Source: Pseudisothecium myosuroides (taxonomy: Eukaryota; Streptophyta; Bryopsida; Hypnales; Lembophyllaceae). Taken from it: a stretch of DNA of 64,000 bases. Made by a program: the position numbers and the translations under genes. Under the pieces are notes generated by a model, which was not told where the DNA came from, did no database searches, and saw only the letters and a list, made by a program, of their open reading frames with translations. The stretch covers positions 8,804,001 to 8,868,000 of the forward strand of contig OX637295.1 of the NCBI GenBank assembly GCA_951799445.1, in the 5' to 3' direction. Every line of letters begins with the position of its first letter. Positions within the stretch are counted from its first letter, which is position 1. Positions 1 to 10,858 of the stretch are shown piece by piece.

Positions 1-430
1 ATATGGTACTGGTTTTGTAATTCTGGCTTGGACCAGCCTTCGGTCTGATCTGATCAACTCCAGCACTCTGTGAGCTCCCAACTCTCCAGCACTCCCGTAA
101 GCCCCCAGCTCTCCAGGGCTTGACACGTGGTGGGGTCGGATTAGGTGCCTTCTCGTCCCCGTCATTCTCAGTTCCCTCCATTCCCGTCCTTGCTATTTTG
201 GATACTGCTAGTTCTTTCCTAATTTCTGGTTCTTAATAAAAAAAAAAAGAAGACTAAGGCTACAAAAGCAAAGTAAAATGAATCAATTATCCTAATTTTG
301 GTAAGGTTTTTTGGAATGTTTCAAAACAAGGAATTCAAACTAAATCTAAGGCTAGTTTGGAGATTTTGAGGCACTAACCAAAGAAAAACAAGCTAAACTA
401 AAACAAGCTAAAATATCACTAATCTAAGTG

Positions 431-578
431 TTTTGGATTTTTTGGATAAACTAAGCAAAGCAAACTAAACTAAATGATTTTTTGAGGTTTTTGAGATAAA
501 CTAAACAAAGCAAACTAAACTAAATGGTTTTTTTGAGGTTTTTGGGATAAACTAAGCAAAACAAACTAAACTAAATCA
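431..578. repeat. Three tandem units of about 50 bp
   Basis: The block ending in 'gataaactaa(g/a)caaa(g/a)caaactaaactaaat' recurs at about 445, 495 and 546, giving a period of 50-51 bp. It is AT-rich and noncoding and lies inside LTR-C. Confidence 0.75.
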
Positions 579-1367
579 AAGACTAAACTATCAACTAAAA
601 TCCATAACTTTGGCAATGGAAGCAAAAAGCAAAATGAGCAAATTCAGACGGAAGAAAGGGAGCCACTGGGTGTGATTTTTTAGCTTAAGTAACCAACAAG
701 CCGAAGGTTTTCCCAATTATTCCTTCCCCTTTTCAAGTGTTCAAGGTAAATTTTGTTTGAGGTGAAAGCTCTGCCGTGCGGGGGCCACCCCAGGCTAACT
801 TATGCAATATGGTCCAAAATGTCCAGAAATGTTTCAACCCTTAACTGAGGTGCACATGACAATGCTTAAACCGAAAATTAAGGATCAAAAGGCTTTCCAA
901 GGTATCAAATAGTTTTAATTCCTAAATGAGGTACACATGACAATGTTTAAACCAAAATTTAGGAATTAAGTCAAACCAAACTCTGTTATACAATAAGGTT
1001 TGGCCGGATTTTGAGTGATAAAACCTTTTGGTGAAGACTAGTTTCACCGCCTCAAGAATTCTGACTCAATGGTTGTTTCAAAACATAAAATTAGTATGCA
1101 AACAAAAGTATGCAAGTTTTGGGGGATAAAACCTCCCGAAACTGTATTCTTAGTGTGGCTTAATGGTTTTAAAGGGAACCCCGAGTCCTCTAACCAAATC
1201 CTCCACTAAAAAAAAACAAAAAAAACAAAATGACCAAAAGATGACCAAAATTTGGTCTAAATAAATACTTCCGACAAAGCCGGTAAGCAAATTGAACAAA
1301 AGAGAGTCTCTACTCCGACAGAATGTCGGTAGGCAAATACTGGGGTATGAGAAACTTCGGAGGGGGG

Positions 1368-1376
1368 CCTTATATA
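1368..1376 (-). promoter_or_regulatory. Putative TATA box of LTR-C
   Basis: The minus strand reads GTATATAAGG. It lies at the same place in the LTR, relative to other conserved blocks, as the TATA boxes of LTR-A and LTR-B, and like them is next to a run of GGCCCC-type sequence. Confidence 0.5.
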
Positions 1377-2952
1377 CTCGCTAGAAGGGCCCACCACTTT
1401 GGTTTACCATGAGATATTAGTATTTTTACTCAAAAACTATCCTAAGCTAAATCCTAACCTACTCTAAGATATTTGCTAAATAATCTTTGTTTAATCTTTA
1501 GAATTTTTTAGAACAAGCCTTAATTAGTAAGGAAATCTTGTCCAAATAAAATCTAAGATTTTTCCCAAAGATATTTAGGAAATTAACTATTTTGACCTTG
1601 AGATAATTCATGAGTAACCTTAGGATATTTCCAAATATTCTTAGTTTAATCTAAATTGGCTTTTAAAGGAAAGATTTGAAATCTTAACTAAATCCAATCT
1701 TCAACTTTCACCAAGATATTTTGCAAATTAACCTCAAATTACTACTAATTACTCTAAAAAAATCAAACTTACGGCTGAATTCTTCCTATTTTCTTGTGAA
1801 CAATTCCAAATTGAACATCGATTGCGCCATTGTGTTCAACAGACCCCAATTACTCTTGGATACCCCTACTCCCCTTCTTCCAAGCTGTAAATACTTATAA
1901 AAATCACTAACAGTAATTCCAAAAAAAAAATCAAAATTCCAACTAATGAAATTTGCATTTCCCCAGGAAATTGACTGGCTAGGATTGCCTAGAAGGTTCA
2001 TGAGAGTGAGAAAACATTCCTTGTTTGCGACATTCGGATACCGCTAGCTCCTGGTTCGCCGGTCAATCCGCCGCATGTTATAAATTCTTGTTAAATTCGT
2101 TGTTGTTGCCGATTCTGGTACTTTTGACTATCAAAAAGTCTTCAAATTTGACAGGTCGTTTATTTAGCACAAAAAACTTTAATCTAATTTTTAGTGAGAT
2201 TTTACCACATTTTGACTAATTTTTACAAAACTATCATCAGTTTCAAAGGTAGTTGACTTCCCATGGAATCATTGTGGAGTTTTGTAAAATCCCAAAACTT
2301 TTGGGCAATCTTCTAGGAAGTATCTAAAAGATAAGGGCAAAATCAAACCTCCAATAAGGGTGTTAATTTTAGCAATTCCTTAATAATTTATGTCCGAGAG
2401 AGGGAAATTAATCTGGTACTAGGATTTGTCGTGTATGATTAGCTCCGTTGTTGATCTCTTGACATGCTTTTATCCTAAAAGCACCTTTCTGTAAACTCCA
2501 ATCACCTCGCCCTTCTTCTACTTTGCATTTTGGTTCGTATTCTTAAACACTTGCAGGTCTTCACATAACTAGTCCAAATTCCACATGAATTGAATCTAGA
2601 CACTTCTAAACCTGAACATAAATTCTTATAATTTAGCCAGCCTGTCACATGTATTCATATGTTGAGTTTTACATGGATAAGACACTAGAATTGGCTAACT
2701 CTCACATTCTCACTTCTGTCTAAAACGTTAATTTGGACTTTAAGATACTAAACTAAGACCTAAACATAGAAAAATAGAGTATTTTGTGCTTTCCATGATT
2801 TTTGGGAAGACTCCTCACTAATCTAGTAGGAACTTCTACCAAACTCCTCTCAACTACTAATTCATACTATTATGCATGAATTGACACTAAAAACCAACAA
2901 TAAATCGCGAAAAATAAATCCAGAGCTCCAAGTGCTAACTTGAGGGCTTACA

Positions 2953-4755
2953 ATGATCTCCAAACTTCATCCACCTATATCGACTTTGTTTTGGCTCGAA
3001 TTTCTACATGTTTTATCTTTTCAAAAACCTCCACACCTCTATTCTAGGATTTTATAATCAAACTTAACTTAACCTTGCTCCCTAAAGTCCTAACTTTCAT
3101 CTAGACCTTGGCCCTAACTAGCAATTGTTAATAGTAGAAGTAAAAATGGAAAGAAAGGGTTTAGAATCCTACCTCGTATTGTAGATCTTGGATTAGATCA
3201 CTGAAATTCCCTTCTTGCGCCATTTTGGGTGACTTTCTTGTCCCTCGGAAATTTAGCAATTTGTATAATTATGGAGAGGTGACTTCAATCGTCTAGCTAT
3301 TTCTTTTCCTTTTTCTTTCTATCTTTCCCTTCCACACTATTCTTCTACACCTTCTTAATGTCGACCAACCACCTCTACATAATTCAAATAACACGTCTTT
3401 TACGCTAGATCCAAGTGGTGGACCACAATGCTCTTTGGGATCTCACCTAATCTATTTCCTATTCCACCTCCCTCCTTGTCTCTCTCCTATTAAACCACTC
3501 CTTCCTCTTGCTTTCAAGTTGTTTTGCAGCTTGTTGATTGTGAGCAAGGTTTTGAGTTGGCCACTTGAGAGGTTGAAGGAATGAGTGGATGGTGAGTGCA
3601 ATGGAGTGCTTCTCTCCTTCTAAACTATGCTAGACTTCTCTAATACTTCCCCTAGTTTGATTTGCATTCTTTGTGCTAATTTTCCTCTCCTACCTCCTTC
3701 TATCCTATTTAACTATGGCTAATCTAATTCTATGAAATCGACGCTTCCTCCCTATTTTCTTAGCTAGAACCTAGTCTAAGTAAACCAAAAAGTTGGACCA
3801 AGCTGCCGGGCCAAGTGCGGACAAGCTGCTGGGCCGCTGCCGAGTAAGCTGTTTGTCGGGTTGCTGGGCGAGCTTTCGGGCCTTTTTTTGCCGAATTTTG
3901 ATGCCGTGTCTCTTCACCTCCAAGGCCCCCTCTTTGGAGCATTAACACAAAAGGATTGGACAAGTGATAAGCCCGAGAAAGAGATAATTTAGGAACTGGC
4001 TATTGGGCTAACTAAACTTAGTTCTCTCGCACTAAGTGGATATTTGGAAACTAACAACAAATCCACTAGTGTGGATATTTGGAAACTAAATAGGGGACTT
4101 AGATTCCACTAAGGAAGGCTATGAGGTAGTTTGCGTAAAAAATACCAAACTCTTCTAATTGTCAAAGCTTTGACGTCTCGGAACTCACAATGCACTCTTT
4201 TAACCCACCAACGTTTAGGACTTTGACATCCCATGGACTTGTAAAAAATATCAAACTCTTCTATAGCAACCAAGGCCAAAGCTTTGTTGTACTTAGTGAC
4301 ACAAGGGCCTAGGGTACAACAAAATAACTGAGTTAGTCAAATCATTAGTTAGTCCAACACCTCACTCTCGGATAACGCATCCAATTGCTATGGCACGTTA
4401 ATAGAATGGCAAGAGACTCAAGTTAGTACAACCTCGCGGTTAGTTTCACTCAAGAGTTACTTCTAAAAAACCTCCAAAGCGGCATCGCCAAGGTATGATG
4501 GGGGGTGACTTTAGGATTAGTACGCACACCTCAAACCACTCACAAGAACACACACCGGCCAAGCCAATCATCACAAAAATACAAAGAGAACCACAATACT
4601 TAGAAGAACCCCCAAGGTTTGTCAAGAGCTTACAAAAATGTGAATATTGGGGCCAAAATGTTCTACAAACACCGTTAAGGTTTTTTGGCTGAAAACACCC
4701 AAAACACCCAACACAAGTTGGATCCATGGACCCCAAAACAAAAATGGTGTATGTG
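2953..4755 (-). mobile_element. LTR-D, internal part of a giant LTR (MAQEG subtype)
   Basis: Minus-strand fragment of the giant-LTR family. It has the same layout as LTR-B: the block at 4440-4750 matches 40440-40760 in the same orientation, then a GC-rich stretch at 3780-3960, a pyrimidine-rich stretch, and a short leader exon at 3223-3173. 3100-3230 matches LTR-E at 30010-30150 inverted. Both ends are missing: LTR-C starts at 2952 and LTR-A starts at 4756. Confidence 0.6.
3173..3223 (-). CDS. 17-codon LTR leader exon with splice donor, MAQEG subtype
   Basis: The minus strand reads ATG then MAQEGNFSDLIQDLQYE and stops at GAG|GTAGGA, a plausible splice donor. The copy in LTR-E (30019-30069) encodes MAQEGNLNDLIQDLQYE and ends at the same GAG|GTAGGA. 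Of the eight base differences between the copies, five are silent third-position changes, which points to past selection on protein. The exon it would splice to is not in the window. The protein it starts is unknown; a gag or pol leader is an inference. Confidence 0.55.
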
Positions 4756-6052
4756 TGTGAGCTCCCAAATTTGTCACTTGGGACTCGTAGATTTTTTTTT
4801 TTGAAATTTGCAATTTAAAGTCAATAAAAGTATACAAAAAACCATAAAAAGAGTATAGAACCAAAATAGGTTGTGTCATATTCATTATAGTATTTGGTCT
4901 AGTTTGGTGTTTATATCTAGAACTTCCCCAAACCTTGCTTAAAAATAGAGTAAAAATCACAAAATAGCGAGACTTGGTGGAATTGAAACGCATAGTCCTA
5001 AAAGGGTTAAATCCCATCGTGAATGTGACAATTCATGACTAAGTTGGTCCGAGGGATCCACAACAAGGCAACTAGATTGGATCCTAGAGTTAGATTTTGA
5101 ATTCTCTATTAGATTGATGAATTCCCAAAATCCCGATTGTTAATATGTAGAAGCTACTAATGTAAGACGGGTCCGTGGAGGAATCTACTGCCCAAAAATG
5201 GTGTTCTATGGTGAATCCCATGCCAGGAGTCCAACGGCAAAATCAATTTGCCAAAATTCTCTCATCTACAGAAGATTCCCGCGCCATCGACAATTCAAGG
5301 AGACGGCCAATTTGGATCTCCATTGACCAATTGTGTCAGGTACGGAAATGCACCTACACATCTTTTGTGGGACTCTCTGAGAGGTTCCATGAATGTTTCC
5401 GGCATCTTTCGACTTGCAGAAGAACCTCTTTCGGGCGGTCAACCGTTCTAACCTCCAACGGAAATTTCTTGAAAATTACCCTAATTGCGCTAAAATCTCA
5501 TTAAAAATTAGGATAGCTTTATTTATGTTAATAATGCGCTCCAATAAGTTTTGCAACATTCCAATAGAGACAAGTACCCGAACCGGCAAGATTCCTCAGG
5601 AATTAATCACATGGCGAGGTCTTTGCGACGTTGACCGGCATTCTGGGACCATACGATGGCGAAATAAAGTCAACAAGGAGTCTTTTCCTTACTCCCTTAC
5701 ATCTATCAGAGACCTTAGGCTAGTTATTTTTCTCAAAATAGGAGACCCCCAAGATTTAAAAATTTACCCCAATTTGATTTTTAATCTATGCTAGTCTACG
5801 ATGGATTTTTGGTCTCGATGCAAGCGAGTGTGGGTATGCAGGACTGAACACGACGATCTAGAGCCAACGGCGCAATCCGTTTGACATTCGGAGTTAATCT
5901 CCAAAAGTTAGGATGTTGGTCCAACATAGATGGTAGATAGTCAATTTTTAAGATTAGGATGAAAATCTTTGAAGATGAGGATGAAGATGAAAATCCAAGT
6001 TGATAAGGTTACTAGTAGGAATTTAGAGGGAGGAATGGGCCCTTGGAAACCT

Positions 6053-6058
6053 ATATAA
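6053..6058 (+). promoter_or_regulatory. TATA box of LTR-A
   Basis: TATATA in the context aaacctatataacggcccc. LTR-B carries aaacctatataagggcccc at the matching place. This puts a transcription start near 6085, about 1.3 kb into the LTR and about 2.5 kb upstream of the leader ATG. Confidence 0.6.
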
Positions 6059-6479
6059 CGGCCCCATTTTTCTCTCTAGAATCACCCCCATACTTGTTTT
6101 GGATCCGTGGGTCCAAGTTATTTTGGATATTTTGGCATTTGATGCCAAAAAACCTCTACGGTGTTTTTGGAGCACTTTTGACTCCATTATTGTTAAATTT
6201 CAAGCTTTGAAGGTCCTTGGGGGTCCTTCTATCTTGTCCTTGTGTATTCTTGTGTACTAAGTTGAGAGTTGAGAATCTTTCTCTCCCTTGTGTATCTTCG
6301 TGGGCTAACTTGTGTGTGTTAATAGTCTTTTTTTTTGTATCTTGCACTAATCCTAAAGTACCTCCCCATCGTACCTTGGCAATGCCGCTTTAGGGGACCT
6401 TTAGTGTATGAGTTTGTACTAACTAGCGAAATTTGTAATATGTTTTGTACCCCTTCCTTGTCTCCTAGTGTTCTAACCT

Positions 6480-6700
6480 TCTTCTAAAGTTTCCCATGTC
6501 GAGTGGACCCCCCTTTGGGACGGCGAAGCTTTGACCCCCTCTAGTATGTCGTTTTTAAGTGGTTAACTTTCCTTCTTTTAAAGTCTTTCTTGTTGTGTGG
6601 ACCCCCCTCGGAATGGCGAAGCTCTAACTCTAGGACCTAGGAAGTTTAGCATTGTTTTTTTTCAATTTTCCCTCCCTACGACGAAGTTTTGATCATAGGA
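6480..6700. repeat. Sub-repeats with the 'cggcgaagctttg' core
   Basis: Three decayed units with cores near 6522, 6614 and 6679, each next to 'gtggaccccccttnggga'. They are the inverted counterparts of the better kept units at 40001-40330 in LTR-B. Confidence 0.7.
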
Positions 6701-8632
6701 TTAGAAAAGTTTGGCATTTTTTACAAAATCATAAAAAAAATTCTTACTTTACTTTAGAAATATTCATGTGAGGATACTTCCGTTAGTTTCCAAATATCCA
6801 TGATTCCAAGGATGGAATCTAGTTTAGGCAAAGCCCTCAGTTAATCTAAAAGCCCATCCATTTAGTTAAAGTCCAAAAATCCAAAAGCAGCCCTCCAGTA
6901 AAGTCCAAAAATCCAGAATCAACCATTTAGCCAAAGTCCAAAAATTCAGAACTAGCCTTCAGCCAAGTCAAAAATCCAAAACTACCCGGCAAGGGGCTGG
7001 TAGGGAATGGCAGGGGCTGTATCGGGCTGTATCAGGGCAGGTGTCGAGTGTGTATCTGACTGTATGGGGAGTCCGGGGAGCCAGGGGTTCGACAGTTTGG
7101 GGAGCCAGGGGTCTAGGAGTCCAGGGAGCCAAAGGAGTCGGGAGTCCAAAAAACTTGGAAGTTTCGAAAACTTAGAAGTTTCAAAAGAAAACTTAGAAGT
7201 TTGACAAAACTTTGGAAAAAAAAGAAAAGAAGGGAGGACTATTCCAAACAAGAAAAAAGAGGGAGGAGAAGTGTCTAGAGGAGTTGGGCCAATCGCAAGC
7301 AAAGAATAAAAAAAGAATCGGGAAAGTGACACCTCAGCATGCCACATCTGCACACAAATCTCCAGGTCCACCACTCTCACCAAGAAAGATCAACCCCACG
7401 CAATGGAGGGAGACTAGAGAAGGAGGAGATGAAGTAGGAGAAAAGAGGGAGAGAGATGATAAATAGTGACCTAGCCCTAAGATTAGGTAGACTTAGGAAG
7501 GAGATCTAGAGAATTCCTTGTAACCGTTAGGAGGAGGATTGGAATGACACAAAGGGAGGAATGTGTAAGAGGATAGGATGCACCATTAACTCTCTCTCAG
7601 AATTTGAGACCATAATGTAAGACATCATAAATACATTTGGTGGAATAGGATGATTGCAAGAAACACTTGTACTATTTGTTGCGTTTTGCATTTTTGTATT
7701 TTTTGTACTTTTTGTACTATGAGTCACCTTCAGTACCATAGGAGGCATAGAACATAAAATTTGAATGGTCAATTGGATTTCAAATTTATTATTTTGACAA
7801 CATGTGATGTTCATCAGTGGATGACAAAAATGGATGGAAATACTTAATTTCCATTAAAAAACAATTTAAATTGGCAAATAGAAGGTATTATGAGCCCTAG
7901 CAGTACTATTGAGTCTTTTTGTGTACCCTGAAGTACTATTTTGAGCCACATGCTACAATTTAACCTAGAAAATGAAACTTTCACGTTTCTATTTTTGAAA
8001 ATTAGGAAATGAGTTTGAAAATTTTATTTTAAAAATGGCCATTGTTGCCGACTAAGAGCAAAGTAGGAAGATCAAAGCTAGAACTAAAAAAACATTTTTA
8101 ATTCAACATAATTTCAACCTGAATATAGCACACTTTAAGCCAATATAAAACACACTTGAAAAATGTTTTTGGAAATTCCTTTCTTGAAAAGGTGTATTTC
8201 TATTAGAAGAGCTAGCCTACCAAATTTGGTGATATAACTCTTCAAAAAAGGTACTCAATAGTACTAAAAACCACCAAAATCGCATGTGTAATATATATTC
8301 AAAATTCACTTTTCCCTATTAAACTAATTTTGACAAAATTGAAATAATCCAAGTGCATTTTCTATTGCTATAGGAAGCTTGATTTCGAATTTCATGTTCA
8401 TTCAATCATTTTTGCAATATTTATGGCACAAAACAACTTCCGCTTTGAACTTGTGATGGAAATTAGTACAGGCGTTTTTTGTAATCATCCAATAGTTCTA
8501 GAGGAGAAGAAAAAAGGAGAAAGAAAAGGAAGGGAGAAGGAAAGGAAGAGAGTTAGATCATCAAGCGTGTAATACTTTCTAAAATTAAGCAGTGAGCTTG
8601 GAAAAAACCGACCAATCAAACGAGTAACTACA

Positions 8633-8695
8633 ATGGAACATGAGGATGCATACGTGGACGTGGACGAGGTCATGTCTAACACCGGCAGTGATAAG
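8633..8695 (+). CDS. 21-codon LTR leader exon with splice donor, MEHED subtype
   Basis: ATG at 8633 opens MEHEDAYVDVDEV and continues eight more codons (MSNTGSDK) to AAG|GTAAGT at 8695/8696, a near-consensus donor. The inverted copy in LTR-B (38797-38735) encodes MEHEDVHVDVDEV then ISETGSEE and also ends at a donor (GAG|GTGAGT). Reading frame, length and donor position are kept. An acidic leader peptide is all that can be seen; the downstream exon is absent here. Confidence 0.55.
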
Positions 8696-8759
8696 GTAAG
8701 TCGTTGAACTAACCCCTTTTGGTTTTCTCCTAATTATCTTTTGAACTCTTAATTAGTCT

Positions 8760-9687
8760 TTAACTCCTAAAGGACCAAGCCATTTTCAAGCTCCAAAACC
8801 ACTGAAAACTGCCATTTCTGTTGCGATCACTCCCTAAATCCAAAAAAATCTTTTCTTTTACAATCTAACTGTAGGATCTAGAACTTCACTTGCCTCAGAT
8901 CATGTGGTAAAAATTTCAAGAAATTTGACCTTTCCGATTGGAAGATATTAGCATTCATAGTTGGAAATAGAAATGTTTTGGAACTGTTTCCTGCAATTTT
9001 AGATGACTTTGACGGCCATTTGTGGATTTTTTTTGCACTACACACCAAAAAGTTAAAATTTTTTATCTTGAACATTTGAGTTGAGAGTCGGGAGAAAAAA
9101 TTTCAGCATATCAAAACTTGATTTTCACATATAAAAAAATTGTTAAGTAGAAGTAGGTCCAAAATTGAACGAATTACAAAATCGTTAATAGCTCTTAGGT
9201 GGAATAAAAACACTATAATCCCAATGGTGGGATTGTTCTTGCAAGCAAACTAAACCTTGTCAAAAAAAAAATTGAAAAAAATTGAAAATTGCATTCAAAA
9301 ATGAATTTTATAAGTTTTTTTTGTTGAAGATGCTTAGATTGCCCGAAAAACAAGAATGTCCATAACTTTTTCATTTTGAGTCCAAATTGAATGAATCAAA
9401 GCTTCAAATGTAGACAAAAACATGATCTTTGAGGAATTTTTTTATTTTTTTTTTTAAATCATTTTTTTATTTTTTATTTTCTGCCCGACGAACTGCTTTT
9501 TTGCTTTAGAATGGCATAACTTTTGCTCCCAGGCACCGATTGAAAAAAAAATTACATTTTTAGAAAGCTAATGTAATTTCCTATCTTCAAAAAAAGTTTC
9601 AAAAAATCAGGTTAAAATTTCAGGTCGCACGAGCCTGCCCAAAATCCCAAGTGTCCCCCGAGGGGACTTTGGTCCTTTAGGGGTTAA
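8760..9687. mobile_element. piggyBac-type MITE (928 bp) inside LTR-A
   Basis: Both ends are TTAA followed by inverted repeats: TTAACTCCTAAAGGACCAAG on the left and, reverse-complemented, TTAACCCCTAAAGGACCAAA on the right. LTR-B lacks the insert at the matching point, between its leader exon and the 'aattagaagtttaga' block near 38640, so it serves as an empty site. The internal part resembles the element at 31458-32157 ('catgtggtaaaaatttca', 'cataactttt'). It has no coding capacity and depends on a transposase elsewhere. Confidence 0.8.
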
Positions 9688-9889
9688 ACCACGTTAGCAA
9701 ATAGAAATTAGCTGGAAGTAGAAGTTTAGACTCAAAAGTTCATAGATTAGGAAGAGGGGTTTCCAAAAACATATTACACTCAAGATTTGGCTCTGTTTTG
9801 ACCACGTTAAGTTTGGTTAAGCGATAGAAGGGTGGGTGACGGATGAAGGTTAAATAATGGACTTCATCCAAGAGGAACAATGGACAAAA

Positions 9890-10500
9890 ATTAGGGATTT
9901 AGATTAGAAGTAGAATTTTGGATTAACATTAGGAATTAAACCCTAGAGTTTAGCGGTTAAAAACTAGAGTCAACTTAAAAGGTTAATTATAGAAGATAAA
10001 TTCTAAAATCAAAATTTAGAGCTAACTTTAGGAAGTGAAAATTAGAGTTAAATTTAGGAGTGAAAATCTTAGAGTTTAAATAGAAGTTAAAACTTAGAGT
10101 AGTTTAGAAGTTAATTTAAGAGTTAATTTTAGGAAGTAAAATTAGAAGTAAAATTAGAGTAAAAATTTAAGGTTAAAAGTTAAAAGTTAAAAGTTGGAGT
10201 TAAAATTTAGAGGTTAAATTTTAGAGTTAGTTTTAGAAGTAAAAATTTAGAGTTAAAAATTAAAAGTTAGAGTTAAAATTAGAGGTTAGATTTTAGTGTT
10301 AGAAGTAAAAATTTAGAGTTAAAAGTTAAAAGTTAGAGTTAATTTTAAAGGTTAGATTTTAGAGTTAGTGTGAGAAGTTAAAATCTAGGGTTAGAAGTCA
10401 AAACTTAGGATTAAGTGAGAATTAAAAACATAGTGAATCTTAGAAGTAAAAACTTAGAATTAACTTTAAAGGTTAAAATCCAAAATTCTACTGGCAGTTA
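9890..10500. repeat. Degenerate 'gagttaaaagttaaa' low-complexity tract
   Basis: Irregular tandem variants of 'aaaatttagagttaaaagtt' over about 600 bases. The inverted counterpart in LTR-B runs from about 37530 to 38470 and is longer, so the tract varies in length between copies. Confidence 0.7.
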
Positions 10501-10858
10501 AAAGGAAAAGGTAGGCTTAGGGGTTCATGGAAGGAACATAGGGGGTCCCATTTCAGTTAGTTAGGGTTGTTAGAAATGGTACCAACTACCCTCAACATAG
10601 GATAGATAGTAGGAAGGCAGAATTTCACCGTTAGATCATCATAACCCCTGATCATCGGCAGTTAGCTTAGAAGTCATCACTCGCATTTCTAGGCATTTTT
10701 TTTTCCCATCCACAAAAACTTAGGAAACATTAGCAAGATCCATTGCTTGGAAGGCACAGTGGACTGTGTTCACAACACCCTTAAATCAAAAGTGAATAAA
10801 AGCTAAGAACCTGGTCGTGTTTGCTTCATTACCAAGGGTGGGTAATCAAGCGCCTACA

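Larger units (their letters stand above)
1..2952 (-). mobile_element. LTR-C, 5' part of a giant LTR (runs off the left edge)
   Basis: On the minus strand this begins at 2952 with TGTAAGCCCTCAAGTTAGCA, which aligns with the start of LTR-B at 42081 (TGTGAGCTCCCAATTTGTCA). Further blocks match LTR-B in the same order: the 'tttttagtgagatttta' block near 2185 (LTR-B near 41330), the TATA region near 1370, and a decayed 'aaagcttcgccg' unit near 765. The GC-rich stretch at 50-190 sits where LTR-B has its GC-rich repeats. It seems to have inserted into LTR-D, whose homology stops at 2953. No protein-coding gene is visible. The 3' end is outside the window. Confidence 0.6.
4756..10858 (+). mobile_element. 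LTR-A, giant LTR (MEHED subtype) with nested MITE
   Basis: Starts TGTGAGCTCCC at 4756 and ends GCGCCTACA at 10858. It is colinear with LTR-B in inverted orientation along its whole length (4760-5800 with 40980-42080; 6060-6420 with 40430-40760; 7380-7570 with 39000-39190; 8633-8695 with 38735-38797; 10540-10858 with 37178-37500). It is 6.1 kb long because a 0.93-kb TTAA-flanked MITE lies at 8760-9687; without that it is about 5.2 kb against 4.9 kb for LTR-B. The flanking 5-mers (4751-4755 atgtg, 10859-10863 tcctg) do not match, so no target duplication supports a simple insertion. No internal retroelement genes are present. Confidence 0.65.

Noticed and set aside
4446..5017. Overlapping ORFs of 96 and 131 codons on the minus strand
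   Set aside because: They lie across LTR-D and LTR-A sequence, and their frames are not kept in the matching part of LTR-B.
5175..5794. ORFs of 109 and 133 codons in LTR-A
   Set aside because: The inverted homologue at 41095-41640 has only a partly matching frame; the region lies upstream of the TATA box and is probably U3.
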